Shown: piece by piece, positions 56,967 to 64,000 of the stretch
Position numbering within the stretch: position 1 is the first letter of the stretch
Layout of the letters: each line of letters opens with the position of its first letter
Assembly: GCF_016405855.1 (NCBI RefSeq)
Contig: NZ_JAEFCA010000010.1
Location: forward strand, 62,001 to 126,000
Length of the DNA stretch: 64,000 bases
Reading direction: 5' to 3'
Source of the DNA: Flavobacterium sp. IB48
Lineage (GTDB): Bacteria > Bacteroidota > Bacteroidia > Flavobacteriales > Flavobacteriaceae
Program-made: the position numbers and the translations under genes
The notes under the pieces: model-generated
What the model saw: only the letters and a program-made list of their open reading frames with translations
What the model was told of the DNA's origin: nothing
The model's database searches: none

Positions 56967-57449
56967 ATGAAAAATAACGAACAAGTAGAAATAGTAACTT
57001 ATAACCCGAAATACAAAAAAGATTTCAAGGATTTAAACATAGAATGGATTTCAAATTATTTTGTAGTTGAACCAAATGATGTAAAAGCGCTTGATCATGC
57101 CGAAGATTACATTATAAACAAAGGCGGAGAAATTTTTGCTGCAGTTTTAAACGAGGAAGTTTTAGGCGTTTGCGCATTAATAAAAAGTGAAGGAAAAGAT
57201 TACGATTACGAATTAGCCAAAATGGCCGTTAATCCGAAAGCGCAAGGAAAAGGTGTTGGATTATTATTGGCAGAATCTGCGATAAAATGGGCTAAAGAAA
57301 AAGGAGCTTCTAAAATTTATTTAGAAAGCAATACCAAATTGAAACCAGCTATTAAATTGTATGAGAAATTAGGATTTAAAGAAGTAACAGGCCTTTCGTC
57401 AGCTTATGATAGAGTTGATATTCAGATGATTCTTATGCTAAATTCTTAA
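56967..57449 (+). CDS. GNAT family N-acetyltransferase
   Basis: A 160-residue acetyltransferase with an intact acetyl-CoA loop (MAVNPKAQGKGVGLLLAESAIKWA, Gln-Gly-Lys-Gly-Val-Gly) and the C-terminal YLESNTKLKPAIKLYEKLGFKEV block. The N-terminal strand VEIVTYNPKYKKDFKDLNIEWI is the common start of MarR-fused or free YjgM-like members. It is co-transcribed with the MocR gene, so its substrate may be an amine or amino acid, but that is inference. Confidence 0.87.
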   Translation: MKNNEQVEIVTYNPKYKKDFKDLNIEWISNYFVVEPNDVKALDHAEDYIINKGGEIFAAVLNEEVLGVCALIKSEGKDYDYELAKMAVNPKAQGKGVGLLLAESAIKWAKEKGASKIYLESNTKLKPAIKLYEKLGFKEVTGLSSAYDRVDIQMILMLNS

Positions 57450-57452
57450 ATC

Positions 57453-57514
57453 TGGACTATTTCAGTAAAAGAAAAAGTGGACTATCAAAAACGCTCTTTA
57501 TCCTAATATATTTG
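57453..57514 (+). promoter_or_regulatory. Paired TGGACTAT operator and promoter box
   Basis: TGGACTAT occurs at 57453-57460 and 57478-57485, 25 bases apart; the second copy sits in AAAGTGGACTA, close to the AAAGTGG-x-CTA motif described for the MocR regulator PdxR. TATATTTG follows at 57507-57514, and the usual upstream TTG is absent. This suggests an activator-dependent promoter for the amidotransferase gene. Confidence 0.65.
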
Positions 57515-57534
57515 CTGTAATTTTTTTAGATCGA

Positions 57535-58257
57535 ATGAACATACACTTTATACAACACGAAACTTACGAAGCTCCAGGCGCGTATTTGAATTGGGCAGAA
57601 AGCAGAAATCACAAAATAACTTTTTCTAAAGTTTATAAAAATGAAGCTTTGCCAGATTCTGCTGATTTTATAGACATGCTGATTGTAATGGGCGGACCTC
57701 AAAGTCCAAACATGACTCTTAAAGAATGTCGTTATTTTAATGCTGAAGCTGAAATTGCTTTGATTCGAAAATGCATTTCTCTAGGAAAAGCAGTTGTGGG
57801 AGTTTGTTTAGGATCGCAACTTATTAGCGAAGCTTTAGGAGCAAATTTTGGTCATAGTCCAGAAAAAGAAATTGGAGTCTTTCCGATTACTTTAACCAAA
57901 GAAGGATTAATAGACGACAAAATAAATCATTTTGGCACCACTTTAAATGTTGGCCATTGGCACAACGATATGCCAGGTTTAACCAAAGAAAGTAAAGTCT
58001 TAGCTTTTAGCGAAGGGTGTCCTGTTCAGATTGTTTCTTATTCTGATCTTGTTTATGGCTTTCAATGTCATATGGAACTCACAACCAAAGTCGTTTCTCT
58101 TTTAATTGAAAGTGAAACTGATTTATTAGCCAAAAGCAAAAAATATCCATTTGTTCAAAATCCTGAAGAAATTCTTTCTCATAATTATACAGAAATGAAC
58201 GAAAAGCTTTTTCTTTTTTTAGATAAACTTACAGCTGCTTATAAAATGCTTTTATAA
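57535..58257 (+). CDS. Class I glutamine amidotransferase-like protein
   Basis: A 240-residue stand-alone GATase of the GMP-synthase-like type. The catalytic triad is complete: Cys91 in GVCLGSQL, and His179 with Glu181 in GFQCHMEL. Supporting motifs are IVMGGPQSP (oxyanion loop) and NVGHWHNDMPG. With no partner domain in the gene, it either hydrolyses gamma-glutamyl compounds such as gamma-glutamyl-polyamines or peptides, or supplies ammonia to a separate partner. The MocR-like operator just upstream hints at polyamine or amino-acid metabolism. Confidence 0.88.
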   Translation: MNIHFIQHETYEAPGAYLNWAESRNHKITFSKVYKNEALPDSADFIDMLIVMGGPQSPNMTLKECRYFNAEAEIALIRKCISLGKAVVGVCLGSQLISEALGANFGHSPEKEIGVFPITLTKEGLIDDKINHFGTTLNVGHWHNDMPGLTKESKVLAFSEGCPVQIVSYSDLVYGFQCHMELTTKVVSLLIESETDLLAKSKKYPFVQNPEEILSHNYTEMNEKLFLFLDKLTAAYKMLL

Positions 58258-58547
58258 GCAGTGTCAAATTGACGATACATTTTCAGCAATAAAAAGAGAA
58301 TAATTGCTTTCCATTTTTACTAAAAAAAAGTCCTCAACTCCAAAACATTCTTCTTAATTTTACTCCACCAGAAAAAAAAGCTTCCCCCTATTTGTAACAT
58401 TTCTGCTGCAAAAGCGTCAAATCTTAAATTTAATTACAGTTCTTTGCAACTTATTACATTTCTGATTTGAAATTGCTCAAATTTCTGAATACAATAATAT
58501 TGATACCAATGAGTTTAGACTAGGAAGCTAGTTACGATATTTTCGTT

Positions 58548-59069
58548 ATGGACAATAAAAAATTTATTTTAAGTTTAAAAAAAGGTAATGAAGCGGCTTT
58601 TAAGGAAGTTTACTTCAGCTACTACGATAAACTAATAAATATTGCCAAACGATTTAACTCTTCTGTATTTACTCCTGAAGACTTTGTTCAGGAAACTTTC
58701 ATAAGACTATATAATAAAAGAGAACTGCTTAACGAAGATGTTTTGTTTGACAAACAGATATTTGTTATCTGCAAAAACATTATTATCAATCACGTTAACA
58801 GAGAAAATAAAATAATTCAGCTTGATCCGAATCAAGTTGACGTGCCACAGGAAGAATCAGACTCTGGAATTTTTGAAGAAAGGCAAGAAAAACTACAAAA
58901 TTTCATTAATCAGCTTCCAGAACAGCAACAAAAAATCTTCACTTTACATAAACTGGAAAACCTTAGCTATAAGGAGATTGCAGAAATAACGGATCTTTCT
59001 GAAAAGACCATTGCCAATCATATTTATCTCGCCAGTAAATTTATTCGAAAAAAAATCGAAAACCATTAG
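58548..59069 (+). CDS. ECF sigma factor (FecI-like)
   Basis: A 173-residue sigma-70 factor with region 2 (FKEVYFSYYDKLINIAKRF, PEDFVQETFIRLYNKRELL) and region 4 (LPEQQQKIFTLHKLENLSYKEIAEITDLSEKTIANHIYLASKFIRKKI). It heads a sigma / small protein / FecR / TonB-receptor locus and should drive expression of the receptor operon when the receptor signals. The roughly 290-base region upstream has no clear TANNTTTG promoter. Confidence 0.9.
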   Translation: MDNKKFILSLKKGNEAAFKEVYFSYYDKLINIAKRFNSSVFTPEDFVQETFIRLYNKRELLNEDVLFDKQIFVICKNIIINHVNRENKIIQLDPNQVDVPQEESDSGIFEERQEKLQNFINQLPEQQQKIFTLHKLENLSYKEIAEITDLSEKTIANHIYLASKFIRKKIENH

Positions 59070-59115
59070 GAACTTTTTAGTTCTCGTTTGTTATACTATA
59101 AAACAAGAACTAAAA

Positions 59116-59325
59116 ATGCATATCGAAGCGTATAAAACTAATGTAAAAACAAAGAAAGATGCCAGCTTGCTTGTAGCTTATCTTCAGTTTGTCATTTCTG
59201 ACTGTATCATCAATTTTGATCGTCAGGGACGCGAAAACATCCTCAAAATCGAAACCAACCGTGATATTAAAGAAATGGTTTATCGTGTTTTCAGTAAACA
59301 AGGATTTCATTGTCAAATCATTTAA
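59116..59325 (+). CDS. Small 69-residue protein between sigma factor and FecR
   Basis: I start it at MHIEAYKTNVKTKKDASLL; the longer frame overlaps the sigma gene. The protein is a compact alpha/beta unit (VKTKKDASLLVAYLQFVISDC, GRENILKIET, IKEMVYRVFSKQGFHC), like half of a copper-chaperone or ACT-type ferredoxin fold. I do not recognise it. It lies 46 bases after sigma and 12 before fecR, so it is probably part of the signalling operon. FecI and FecR genes are usually adjacent, which makes its position unusual. Confidence 0.6.
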   Translation: MHIEAYKTNVKTKKDASLLVAYLQFVISDCIINFDRQGRENILKIETNRDIKEMVYRVFSKQGFHCQII

Positions 59326-59337
59326 TATCTAGAAAAG

Positions 59338-60180
59338 ATGGATCAGGAAAAATTTGACGAAGAATTTAAAAAATTATGGAAAGAGTCTCCCCTTTCTCAC
59401 TCCGAAGATGAAAAAGAAGCTTCATGGGAACAATTTCATTCTATAACATTTTCAAAAAAGAAAAGAAAATTTAAGCCTTGGCATCTTTATGCGGCGGCTT
59501 CGGTTTTACTTTTTGCTCTTATTGGAACTGGATTTTATTTTACAGAAAACCCTTCAGCTGAAAATGTAGTTCTTTCTGAAAATGTAATCGAAAATAAAAC
59601 CTCAACAATAAAATATGTGGTTTTGCCAGATAGCTCAAAAGTAGAATTGGCTCCAAATTCTAAAATTATTTATGGAAACGATTTTGCTTTAAATAGAAAA
59701 ATCCAAATGGATGGCGAGGCCTATTTTAAAGTTAAGAAAGACAAACAGCATCCATTTCAGGTTTTTTGCGATGAAACAACAACTACCGTTTTAGGAACTT
59801 CCTTTATAGTGAAAGAATCTAAAAATGAAGAAATTACTGTTGAATTATTTGAAGGAAGCGTTCAGATGAATGTGAAAGGTCAAAATCAAAAATGGATTTT
59901 GAAACCGGGAGAAAAATTCACCTACGGAAACCAAACCGCTTCGGTATCAGAATTTAGCCGTTTTGTAGATTTTGATAATGAAAATCTTTCTGCGATAAGC
60001 CATTACATCGAAGAGAATTATGGCTATAAAGTGGTTCTTCCGAAAGAAAACCAAAATCAGAAAATCACAATTCGAATCAATAGAAAAGAAGATTTAAAAA
60101 CGATTTTACAATTACTATCAGAAATGTATAACCTAAACTTTGAAATAAATGAAGATTTAAAGCAGATTACTTTTCAATGA
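59338..60180 (+). CDS. FecR-family anti-sigma factor
   Basis: A 280-residue single-pass protein: cytosolic sigma-binding N-terminus (about 1-45, FKKLWKESPLSHSEDEKEASWEQFHS), transmembrane helix at 49-68 (HLYAAASVLLFALIGTGFYF), the periplasmic FecR domain (about 85-195, VVLPDSSKVELAPNSKIIYG, DGEAYFKVKKDKQHPFQV, VLGTSFIV) and a C-terminal DUF4974 domain (about 210-278) that contacts the receptor's STN domain. It relays ligand binding at the outer membrane to the sigma factor. Confidence 0.92.
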   Translation: MDQEKFDEEFKKLWKESPLSHSEDEKEASWEQFHSITFSKKKRKFKPWHLYAAASVLLFALIGTGFYFTENPSAENVVLSENVIENKTSTIKYVVLPDSSKVELAPNSKIIYGNDFALNRKIQMDGEAYFKVKKDKQHPFQVFCDETTTTVLGTSFIVKESKNEEITVELFEGSVQMNVKGQNQKWILKPGEKFTYGNQTASVSEFSRFVDFDNENLSAISHYIEENYGYKVVLPKENQNQKITIRINRKEDLKTILQLLSEMYNLNFEINEDLKQITFQ

Positions 60181-60190
60181 AGACAAAAAA

Positions 60191-60249
60191 GGATGTAAGC
60201 CGCGAAACTCCACATCCTCCTTAATGTTCAGGATAACATTAAGTTATCC
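60191..60249. promoter_or_regulatory. Two palindromes upstream of the TonB receptor
   Basis: GGATGT (60191-60196) with ACATCC (60212-60217), then GGATAAC (60231-60237) with GTTATCC (60243-60249) around ATTAA. They fill the 99-base gap between fecR and the receptor. They may be an operator, an mRNA hairpin that adjusts stoichiometry, or a weak terminator; neither is followed by a good poly-T. Confidence 0.45.
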
Positions 60250-60279
60250 ATTTAATAATATTCAAAAATACAAAATTTC

Positions 60280-62901
60280 ATGAAGCATATAATTTCAGCA
60301 TGCTTTTTTTTATTCAGTTTGTGTATGTCCGCTCAAAGCGTTACCGTAACTGTTGACCAAAATGTAACTTTAAAAGAATTCTTTAAACAGATCGAAAATC
60401 AAACCGATCTTAAATTTGCTTTTACTGATCAAATTGATACCAATAAAAAGTATTTTACTCAGAAAAATACTTTTAAGAATATTGAAATCAGCAGTCTTAT
60501 TACGGAATTGAATAAAATTTCGTCTGTACAATTTTCTATAGTTGGCAATAATATTTTTGTTAAGCAGAAAACGCAACAAACTCAAAAGCCTGCCAAAAAA
60601 AAAAGCAAGCTGACCGGCCACGTTCTTGATGACGAAAGACAACCTGTTATTGGCGCTAATGTCTACATTAAAGAACTCGAAACTGGTGTTGTAACAGATC
60701 CTAACGGAAAATATAGCATCGATGTTCCAAATGGAAATTATACCGTTCAGGTAAGTTATGTTGGATTTAAAAATGAAGAAAAACGAGTTTCTGTTTCTGA
60801 TGACACTAAGGTTAATTTCAACATCGATTCTGACAGTCAGCAATTGGGAGAAGTTATTGTAATGAATAATAAAGCAGTTGACATTAAAACAACCCAAATG
60901 AGTGTTAACAGGCTTTCTATGCAGGAAATCAAAAAAATTCCAGTTGCAATGGGAGAAGCCGATCCTTTAAAATCGATTTTGACTTTGCCTGGAGTTACCA
61001 ATGCTGGAGAAGCTTCTTCTGGCTTTAATGTTCGCGGTGGTGCTGCCGATCAGAATTTGATTCTTTTAGATGGTGCTCCTGTTTATGCAGATTCGCATAT
61101 GTTCGGGTTCTTTTCTATTTTTAATGCTGATATCGTAAACGGTTTAGATTTATACAAAGGAGGAATTCCGTCAAAATTTGGAGGACGCGTTTCTTCTGTT
61201 TTAGATGTTACGCAACAAACGGGAGATTTTGAAGAGTATAAAGTTAATGGAGGAATCGGGATTATTTCGAGCCGTCTTTTAGTTCAAGGTCCGTTGCAAA
61301 AAGAAAAAGGTTCTTTTATTCTTTCTGGGCGTGCTTCTTATGCACATTTATTTATGAAATTGGCTGATAATAATAACTCAGCAATGTTTTATGATTTGAA
61401 TACAAAGCTGAACTATCGTTTTAACGCCAAAAACACGCTTTCATTTTCTGGTTATTTCGGAAATGACGTATTCGATATTAATGATCGTTTTGCAAGCACT
61501 TATGGAAGCACAATGGGAATTTTGAGCTGGAAACATAAATTTTCTGATCGCTTAAGCAGTAATTTATCAACGTTCTATAGTGATTACAGATTTAATTTAG
61601 AAATTCCGATTGAAAGCTTTAAATGGGACAGCAACATTCAGAGTTACGGATTGAAATACAATTGGAATCTTCAGCAGTCTGAGAAATTTAAAATCAATTA
61701 TGGTGTTGATGGTTTGTATTATAATTTCAATCCGGGAGTTGTAAAACCAACTAGCCCAGATTCTCAGTTCAATTATATGCAATTGGATAAAAAATATGCT
61801 TTAGAAGCATCTGCTTTTGTTGATTTCGAAAATCAGATTACTGAGAAATTGAATTTCCGTTACGGACTTCGCTACAGCATGTTTTATCGTTTAGGAGATG
61901 AAACAATAAGCACTTACGAAAATGGTCAGGCAGTAGTGTATAATCCGTTATACAATATTTATGAAGAAGGAACGCCAAACGGAAGCATTACTTACGGAAA
62001 AGGAAAAACTATCAGCAAATTCAATAATTTTGAACCTAGAGCTGCTTTATCTTATGCCTTTAATGACGAAACTTCTATAAAAGCAAGTTACAACAGAATG
62101 GCGCAGTACATTCATATTTTATCAAACACACAATCTCCTTTACCAATGAGCATCTGGACTCCAAGCGGACCTTTTACAAAACCTCAGCTTTTGGATCAGT
62201 ATGCGATGGGTTATTTTAGAAATTTTAAAGACGGAGATTACTCTTTAGAAACTGAATTATTTTATAAAAATGTTCAAAATCGTATTGACTATATTGACGG
62301 TGCTGATGTTTTGGCTAACAACAACATTGAGCAAGTTATTCTAAACGGGAAAGCCAGATCTTATGGAATGGAATTACTGTTTAGAAAAAATACTGGCGTA
62401 TTCACAGGATGGGTTTCATATACCTTATCTAGAGCCGAACAAAAAACACCAGGAAGAACTCCTGAAGAACCGGGAATTGCAAACGGTAATTGGTATTTAT
62501 CTGGATATGACAAATTGCATAATTTAAGCATTGTGGGAAGTTATGAATTGAATCCGAAATGGTCTTTCAATAGTAATTTCACTTTACAATCTGGTCAGCC
62601 AGTAACGTATCCTAATGGTTATTATGAAATGGGCGGCATCCATGTTCCAAATTATTCTTTAAGAAACGAAAACAGATTACCACTTTTCCACCATCTTGAT
62701 CTCGCAGCGACTTATACGCCAAAACCAGACAAAAAGAAAGGGTGGCAAAGCTATTGGGTATTTAGCCTTTACAACGTTTACAACAGAAAAAATGCAGCTT
62801 CTATGAGTTTTACAACCAATGAAGACACAGGAGCAAATGAAACCCGAAGACTTTCTATTTTCGGAATTGTACCTGGAGTTACTTATAATTTTAAATTTTA
62901 A
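60280..62901 (+). CDS. TonB-dependent receptor with STN signalling domain
   Basis: An 873-residue outer-membrane transporter. Signal peptide to SAQS (about 20); STN domain about 22-90 (VTLKEFFKQIENQTDLKFAF...NIFVKQK), which talks to FecR; CarboxypepD_reg-like domain about 108-190 (LTGHVLDDERQPVIGANVYI); plug about 215-330 (GEADPLKSILTLPGVTNAGEASSGFNVRGGAADQNLILLDG). The barrel ends VTYNFKF. The plug resembles the TonB-dependent outer-membrane proteins that pair with DUF4249 lipoproteins. The ligand is unknown. Confidence 0.9.
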   Translation: MKHIISACFFLFSLCMSAQSVTVTVDQNVTLKEFFKQIENQTDLKFAFTDQIDTNKKYFTQKNTFKNIEISSLITELNKISSVQFSIVGNNIFVKQKTQQTQKPAKKKSKLTGHVLDDERQPVIGANVYIKELETGVVTDPNGKYSIDVPNGNYTVQVSYVGFKNEEKRVSVSDDTKVNFNIDSDSQQLGEVIVMNNKAVDIKTTQMSVNRLSMQEIKKIPVAMGEADPLKSILTLPGVTNAGEASSGFNVRGGAADQNLILLDGAPVYADSHMFGFFSIFNADIVNGLDLYKGGIPSKFGGRVSSVLDVTQQTGDFEEYKVNGGIGIISSRLLVQGPLQKEKGSFILSGRASYAHLFMKLADNNNSAMFYDLNTKLNYRFNAKNTLSFSGYFGNDVFDINDRFASTYGSTMGILSWKHKFSDRLSSNLSTFYSDYRFNLEIPIESFKWDSNIQSYGLKYNWNLQQSEKFKINYGVDGLYYNFNPGVVKPTSPDSQFNYMQLDKKYALEASAFVDFENQITEKLNFRYGLRYSMFYRLGDETISTYENGQAVVYNPLYNIYEEGTPNGSITYGKGKTISKFNNFEPRAALSYAFNDETSIKASYNRMAQYIHILSNTQSPLPMSIWTPSGPFTKPQLLDQYAMGYFRNFKDGDYSLETELFYKNVQNRIDYIDGADVLANNNIEQVILNGKARSYGMELLFRKNTGVFTGWVSYTLSRAEQKTPGRTPEEPGIANGNWYLSGYDKLHNLSIVGSYELNPKWSFNSNFTLQSGQPVTYPNGYYEMGGIHVPNYSLRNENRLPLFHHLDLAATYTPKPDKKKGWQSYWVFSLYNVYNRKNAASMSFTTNEDTGANETRRLSIFGIVPGVTYNFKF

Positions 62902-62905
62902 TGCT

Positions 62906-63745
62906 ATGAATAAATTAAAAAAACACATAATGAACAAAGCACTGGCATTAATAACTCTACTTTTTGTTTTTTCTTTTGCTTCATGCGAAGATGTGGTCAA
63001 TCTTGATTTGCCAACTGGTGAAACCAAACTGGTTATTGATGCTGAAATTATTTGGAAAAAAGGAACCGACGGGAAAGAACAAACTATAAAAATTAGTAAA
63101 ACAGCTCCTTACTACAGCGGCTCGACGCCAAAAGTTTCGGGTGCGCAGGTACGAGTAGAAAACGGTAATGGCGATACTTTTACTTTTAACGAAACCGAAG
63201 CTGGAGTGTACAAATGCACCAATTTTGTTCCTGTACTTAATGCTGATTATAAATTATTTGTTGATGCCGAAGGCCAAAGTTTTACAGCTGTTGAAAAATT
63301 GACTTCTGTAACTCCAATTAATAAAGTGGAGCAAAATATTGTTAAAGATTTTGACGGAACAGATATCATTGAATTGACTTTTTATTACACTGATCCTGCA
63401 GATCAAACCAATTATTATGTGACTGATTATCAAAGTTCATTTTTGATTTATCCAGAATATGAAATCACAAATGATGAATTTTATAACGGAAACGAAATCA
63501 GTACAAGATATTCTCATGAAGACGATATAAAAACGGGAACGACTGTAACAATTACGCATAGAGGTGTTTCTAAAAATTTCTATAATTATTGGAAATTAAT
63601 TCTAGAAGCTTCAAATTCTAATCCGTTTTCTATTCCTCCTGGAAATATTAGAGGAAACATTGTAAATACAACCGATGCTACTAATTTTGCTTTGGGCTAT
63701 TTTAGACTTTGCGAAGCAGATCAGGTTCCTTACTTGGTGAAATAA
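62906..63745 (+). CDS. DUF4249 surface lipoprotein
   Basis: A 279-residue lipoprotein with lipobox FASC (followed by Glu-Asp). I start it at MNKLKKHIMNK, four bases after the receptor stop; a second ATG at 62930 also fits a signal peptide. The body shows the family's ETKLVIDAEIIWKKG, ISKTAPYYSGSTPKVSGAQVRVENGNGDTFTFNETEAGVYKC and ITNDEFYNGNEIS segments. DUF4249 proteins are the regular partners of STN-containing receptors and probably help capture the ligand at the surface. Confidence 0.85.
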   Translation: MNKLKKHIMNKALALITLLFVFSFASCEDVVNLDLPTGETKLVIDAEIIWKKGTDGKEQTIKISKTAPYYSGSTPKVSGAQVRVENGNGDTFTFNETEAGVYKCTNFVPVLNADYKLFVDAEGQSFTAVEKLTSVTPINKVEQNIVKDFDGTDIIELTFYYTDPADQTNYYVTDYQSSFLIYPEYEITNDEFYNGNEISTRYSHEDDIKTGTTVTITHRGVSKNFYNYWKLILEASNSNPFSIPPGNIRGNIVNTTDATNFALGYFRLCEADQVPYLVK

Positions 63746-63769
63746 ATAAACAACCATTTCATAAATTCA

Positions 63770-63808
63770 AAAACTCCTTAAATAAAACATTTAAGGAGTT
63801 TTTCTTTT
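63770..63808 (+). terminator. Terminator of the FecI/TonB operon
   Basis: AAAACTCCTTAAAT (63770-63783) with ATTTAAGGAGTTTTT, followed by CTTTTT. It can also serve the convergent RidA gene. Confidence 0.88.
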
Positions 63809-63818
63809 TAAGCTAATT

Positions 63819-64000
63819 TTATTCTACCTCAAAAACAGCTTGTATTTCTACTGAAGAATTTACCGGAATTGAAGAAGCTCCGAAAGTCGCTCTAGCATGT
63901 TTTCCTTTTTCGCCAAAAATTTCAACAGTAAGATTTGAAGCAACGTTCATTAAATCGGCGTGTTTGGTATAATCGTCTTTGGTGTTAAAAATTCCTGTCA
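63819..64000 (-). CDS. RidA (YjgF/YER057c/UK114) family protein, C-terminal part
   Basis: The final 59 codons of a minus-strand gene that continues beyond the window. The C-terminus reads KHARATFGASSIPVNSSVEIQAVFEVE, with the family's Arg-x-T ... Ser-Ile-Pro ... Val-Glu-Ile pattern and the Arg that binds the carboxylate of the imine/enamine substrate. RidA proteins deaminate reactive 2-aminoacrylate. Only the end is visible, so the subgroup cannot be set. Confidence 0.9.
   Translation of the reverse strand, partial: TGIFNTKDDYTKHADLMNVASNLTVEIFGEKGKHARATFGASSIPVNSSVEIQAVFEVE

Noticed and set aside
60370..60897. 175-codon minus-strand frame inside the receptor gene
   Set aside because: It lies opposite the STN and regulatory domains of a clear TonB receptor and reads as a low-complexity Ile/Asn/Phe-rich peptide.

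Overview
The window is a low-GC, densely coding chromosomal segment of a member of the Bacteroidota, almost certainly a Flavobacterium or close relative. The evidence is consistent: Bacteroidota-type promoters (TTG, 18-20 nt, TANNTTTG) in place of -35/-10 boxes, many TonB-dependent receptors and lipoproteins, FecI/FecR regulation, DUF4252, DUF4290, DUF5686 and DUF4249 families, type B L31, a 6S RNA next to zapA, and intergenic inverted repeats of a kind common in this genus. It is mostly core genome. I see no prophage, insertion sequence, CRISPR array or defence island.

Layout: 1-2965 is a corrinoid-uptake operon (3' end of a cobalamin riboswitch, BtuB-like receptor, BtuG-like beta-propeller lipoprotein). 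3046-6717 holds an S41 protease and a divergent ECF sigma / anti-sigma-like / two DUF4252 operon. 6867-10499 has yiaA, carB (without the C-terminal allosteric domain) and rpmH. 10669-15214 has a TPR protein, a hydrolase, a degenerate small GNAT and a DASS permease with its porin. 15450-25114 has an ABC-F ATPase, a PepSY-like protein, a GlmU-like protein, rpmE2, a DUF4199 protein, a GT2 glycosyltransferase, a phosphohexomutase and an MsbA-like exporter. 25245-31370 has a DUF2971 protein, a 440 bp nest of inverted repeats and an M23 peptidase / TonB receptor / EF-hand lipoprotein operon.

31542-33899 is a coiled-coil gene, zapA, 6S RNA and rny. 33970-38746 has a PAS histidine kinase, xerD and three small outer-membrane barrels. 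38883-45727 has aroQ, a DUF5686 protein, a CDF transporter, murA (with Asp replacing the fosfomycin-target Cys), and DUF4290 and DUF493 genes. 46126-53936 has an esterase-like hydrolase, an unknown protein, a repeat-rich gap with a candidate structured RNA, an NTPase, recQ-fmt, HU, yqgE, a class IV aminotransferase and a START-like protein. 54087-57449 has tRNA-Met, an ACT protein and a MocR regulator operon. 57535-63745 has a class I amidotransferase and a FecI/FecR/TonB receptor/DUF4249 uptake operon. The window ends inside a RidA-family gene.

The less ordinary signals are: direct-repeat operators at two promoters around the MocR gene; the riboswitch-controlled BtuB/BtuG pair; the MurA Cys-to-Asp change; the 6S RNA; a structured-RNA candidate at 47903-47973; and several families of large nested intergenic inverted repeats. 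Start codons were moved downstream of the longest open frame for nine genes where a signal peptide, family alignment, promoter box or terminator required it.
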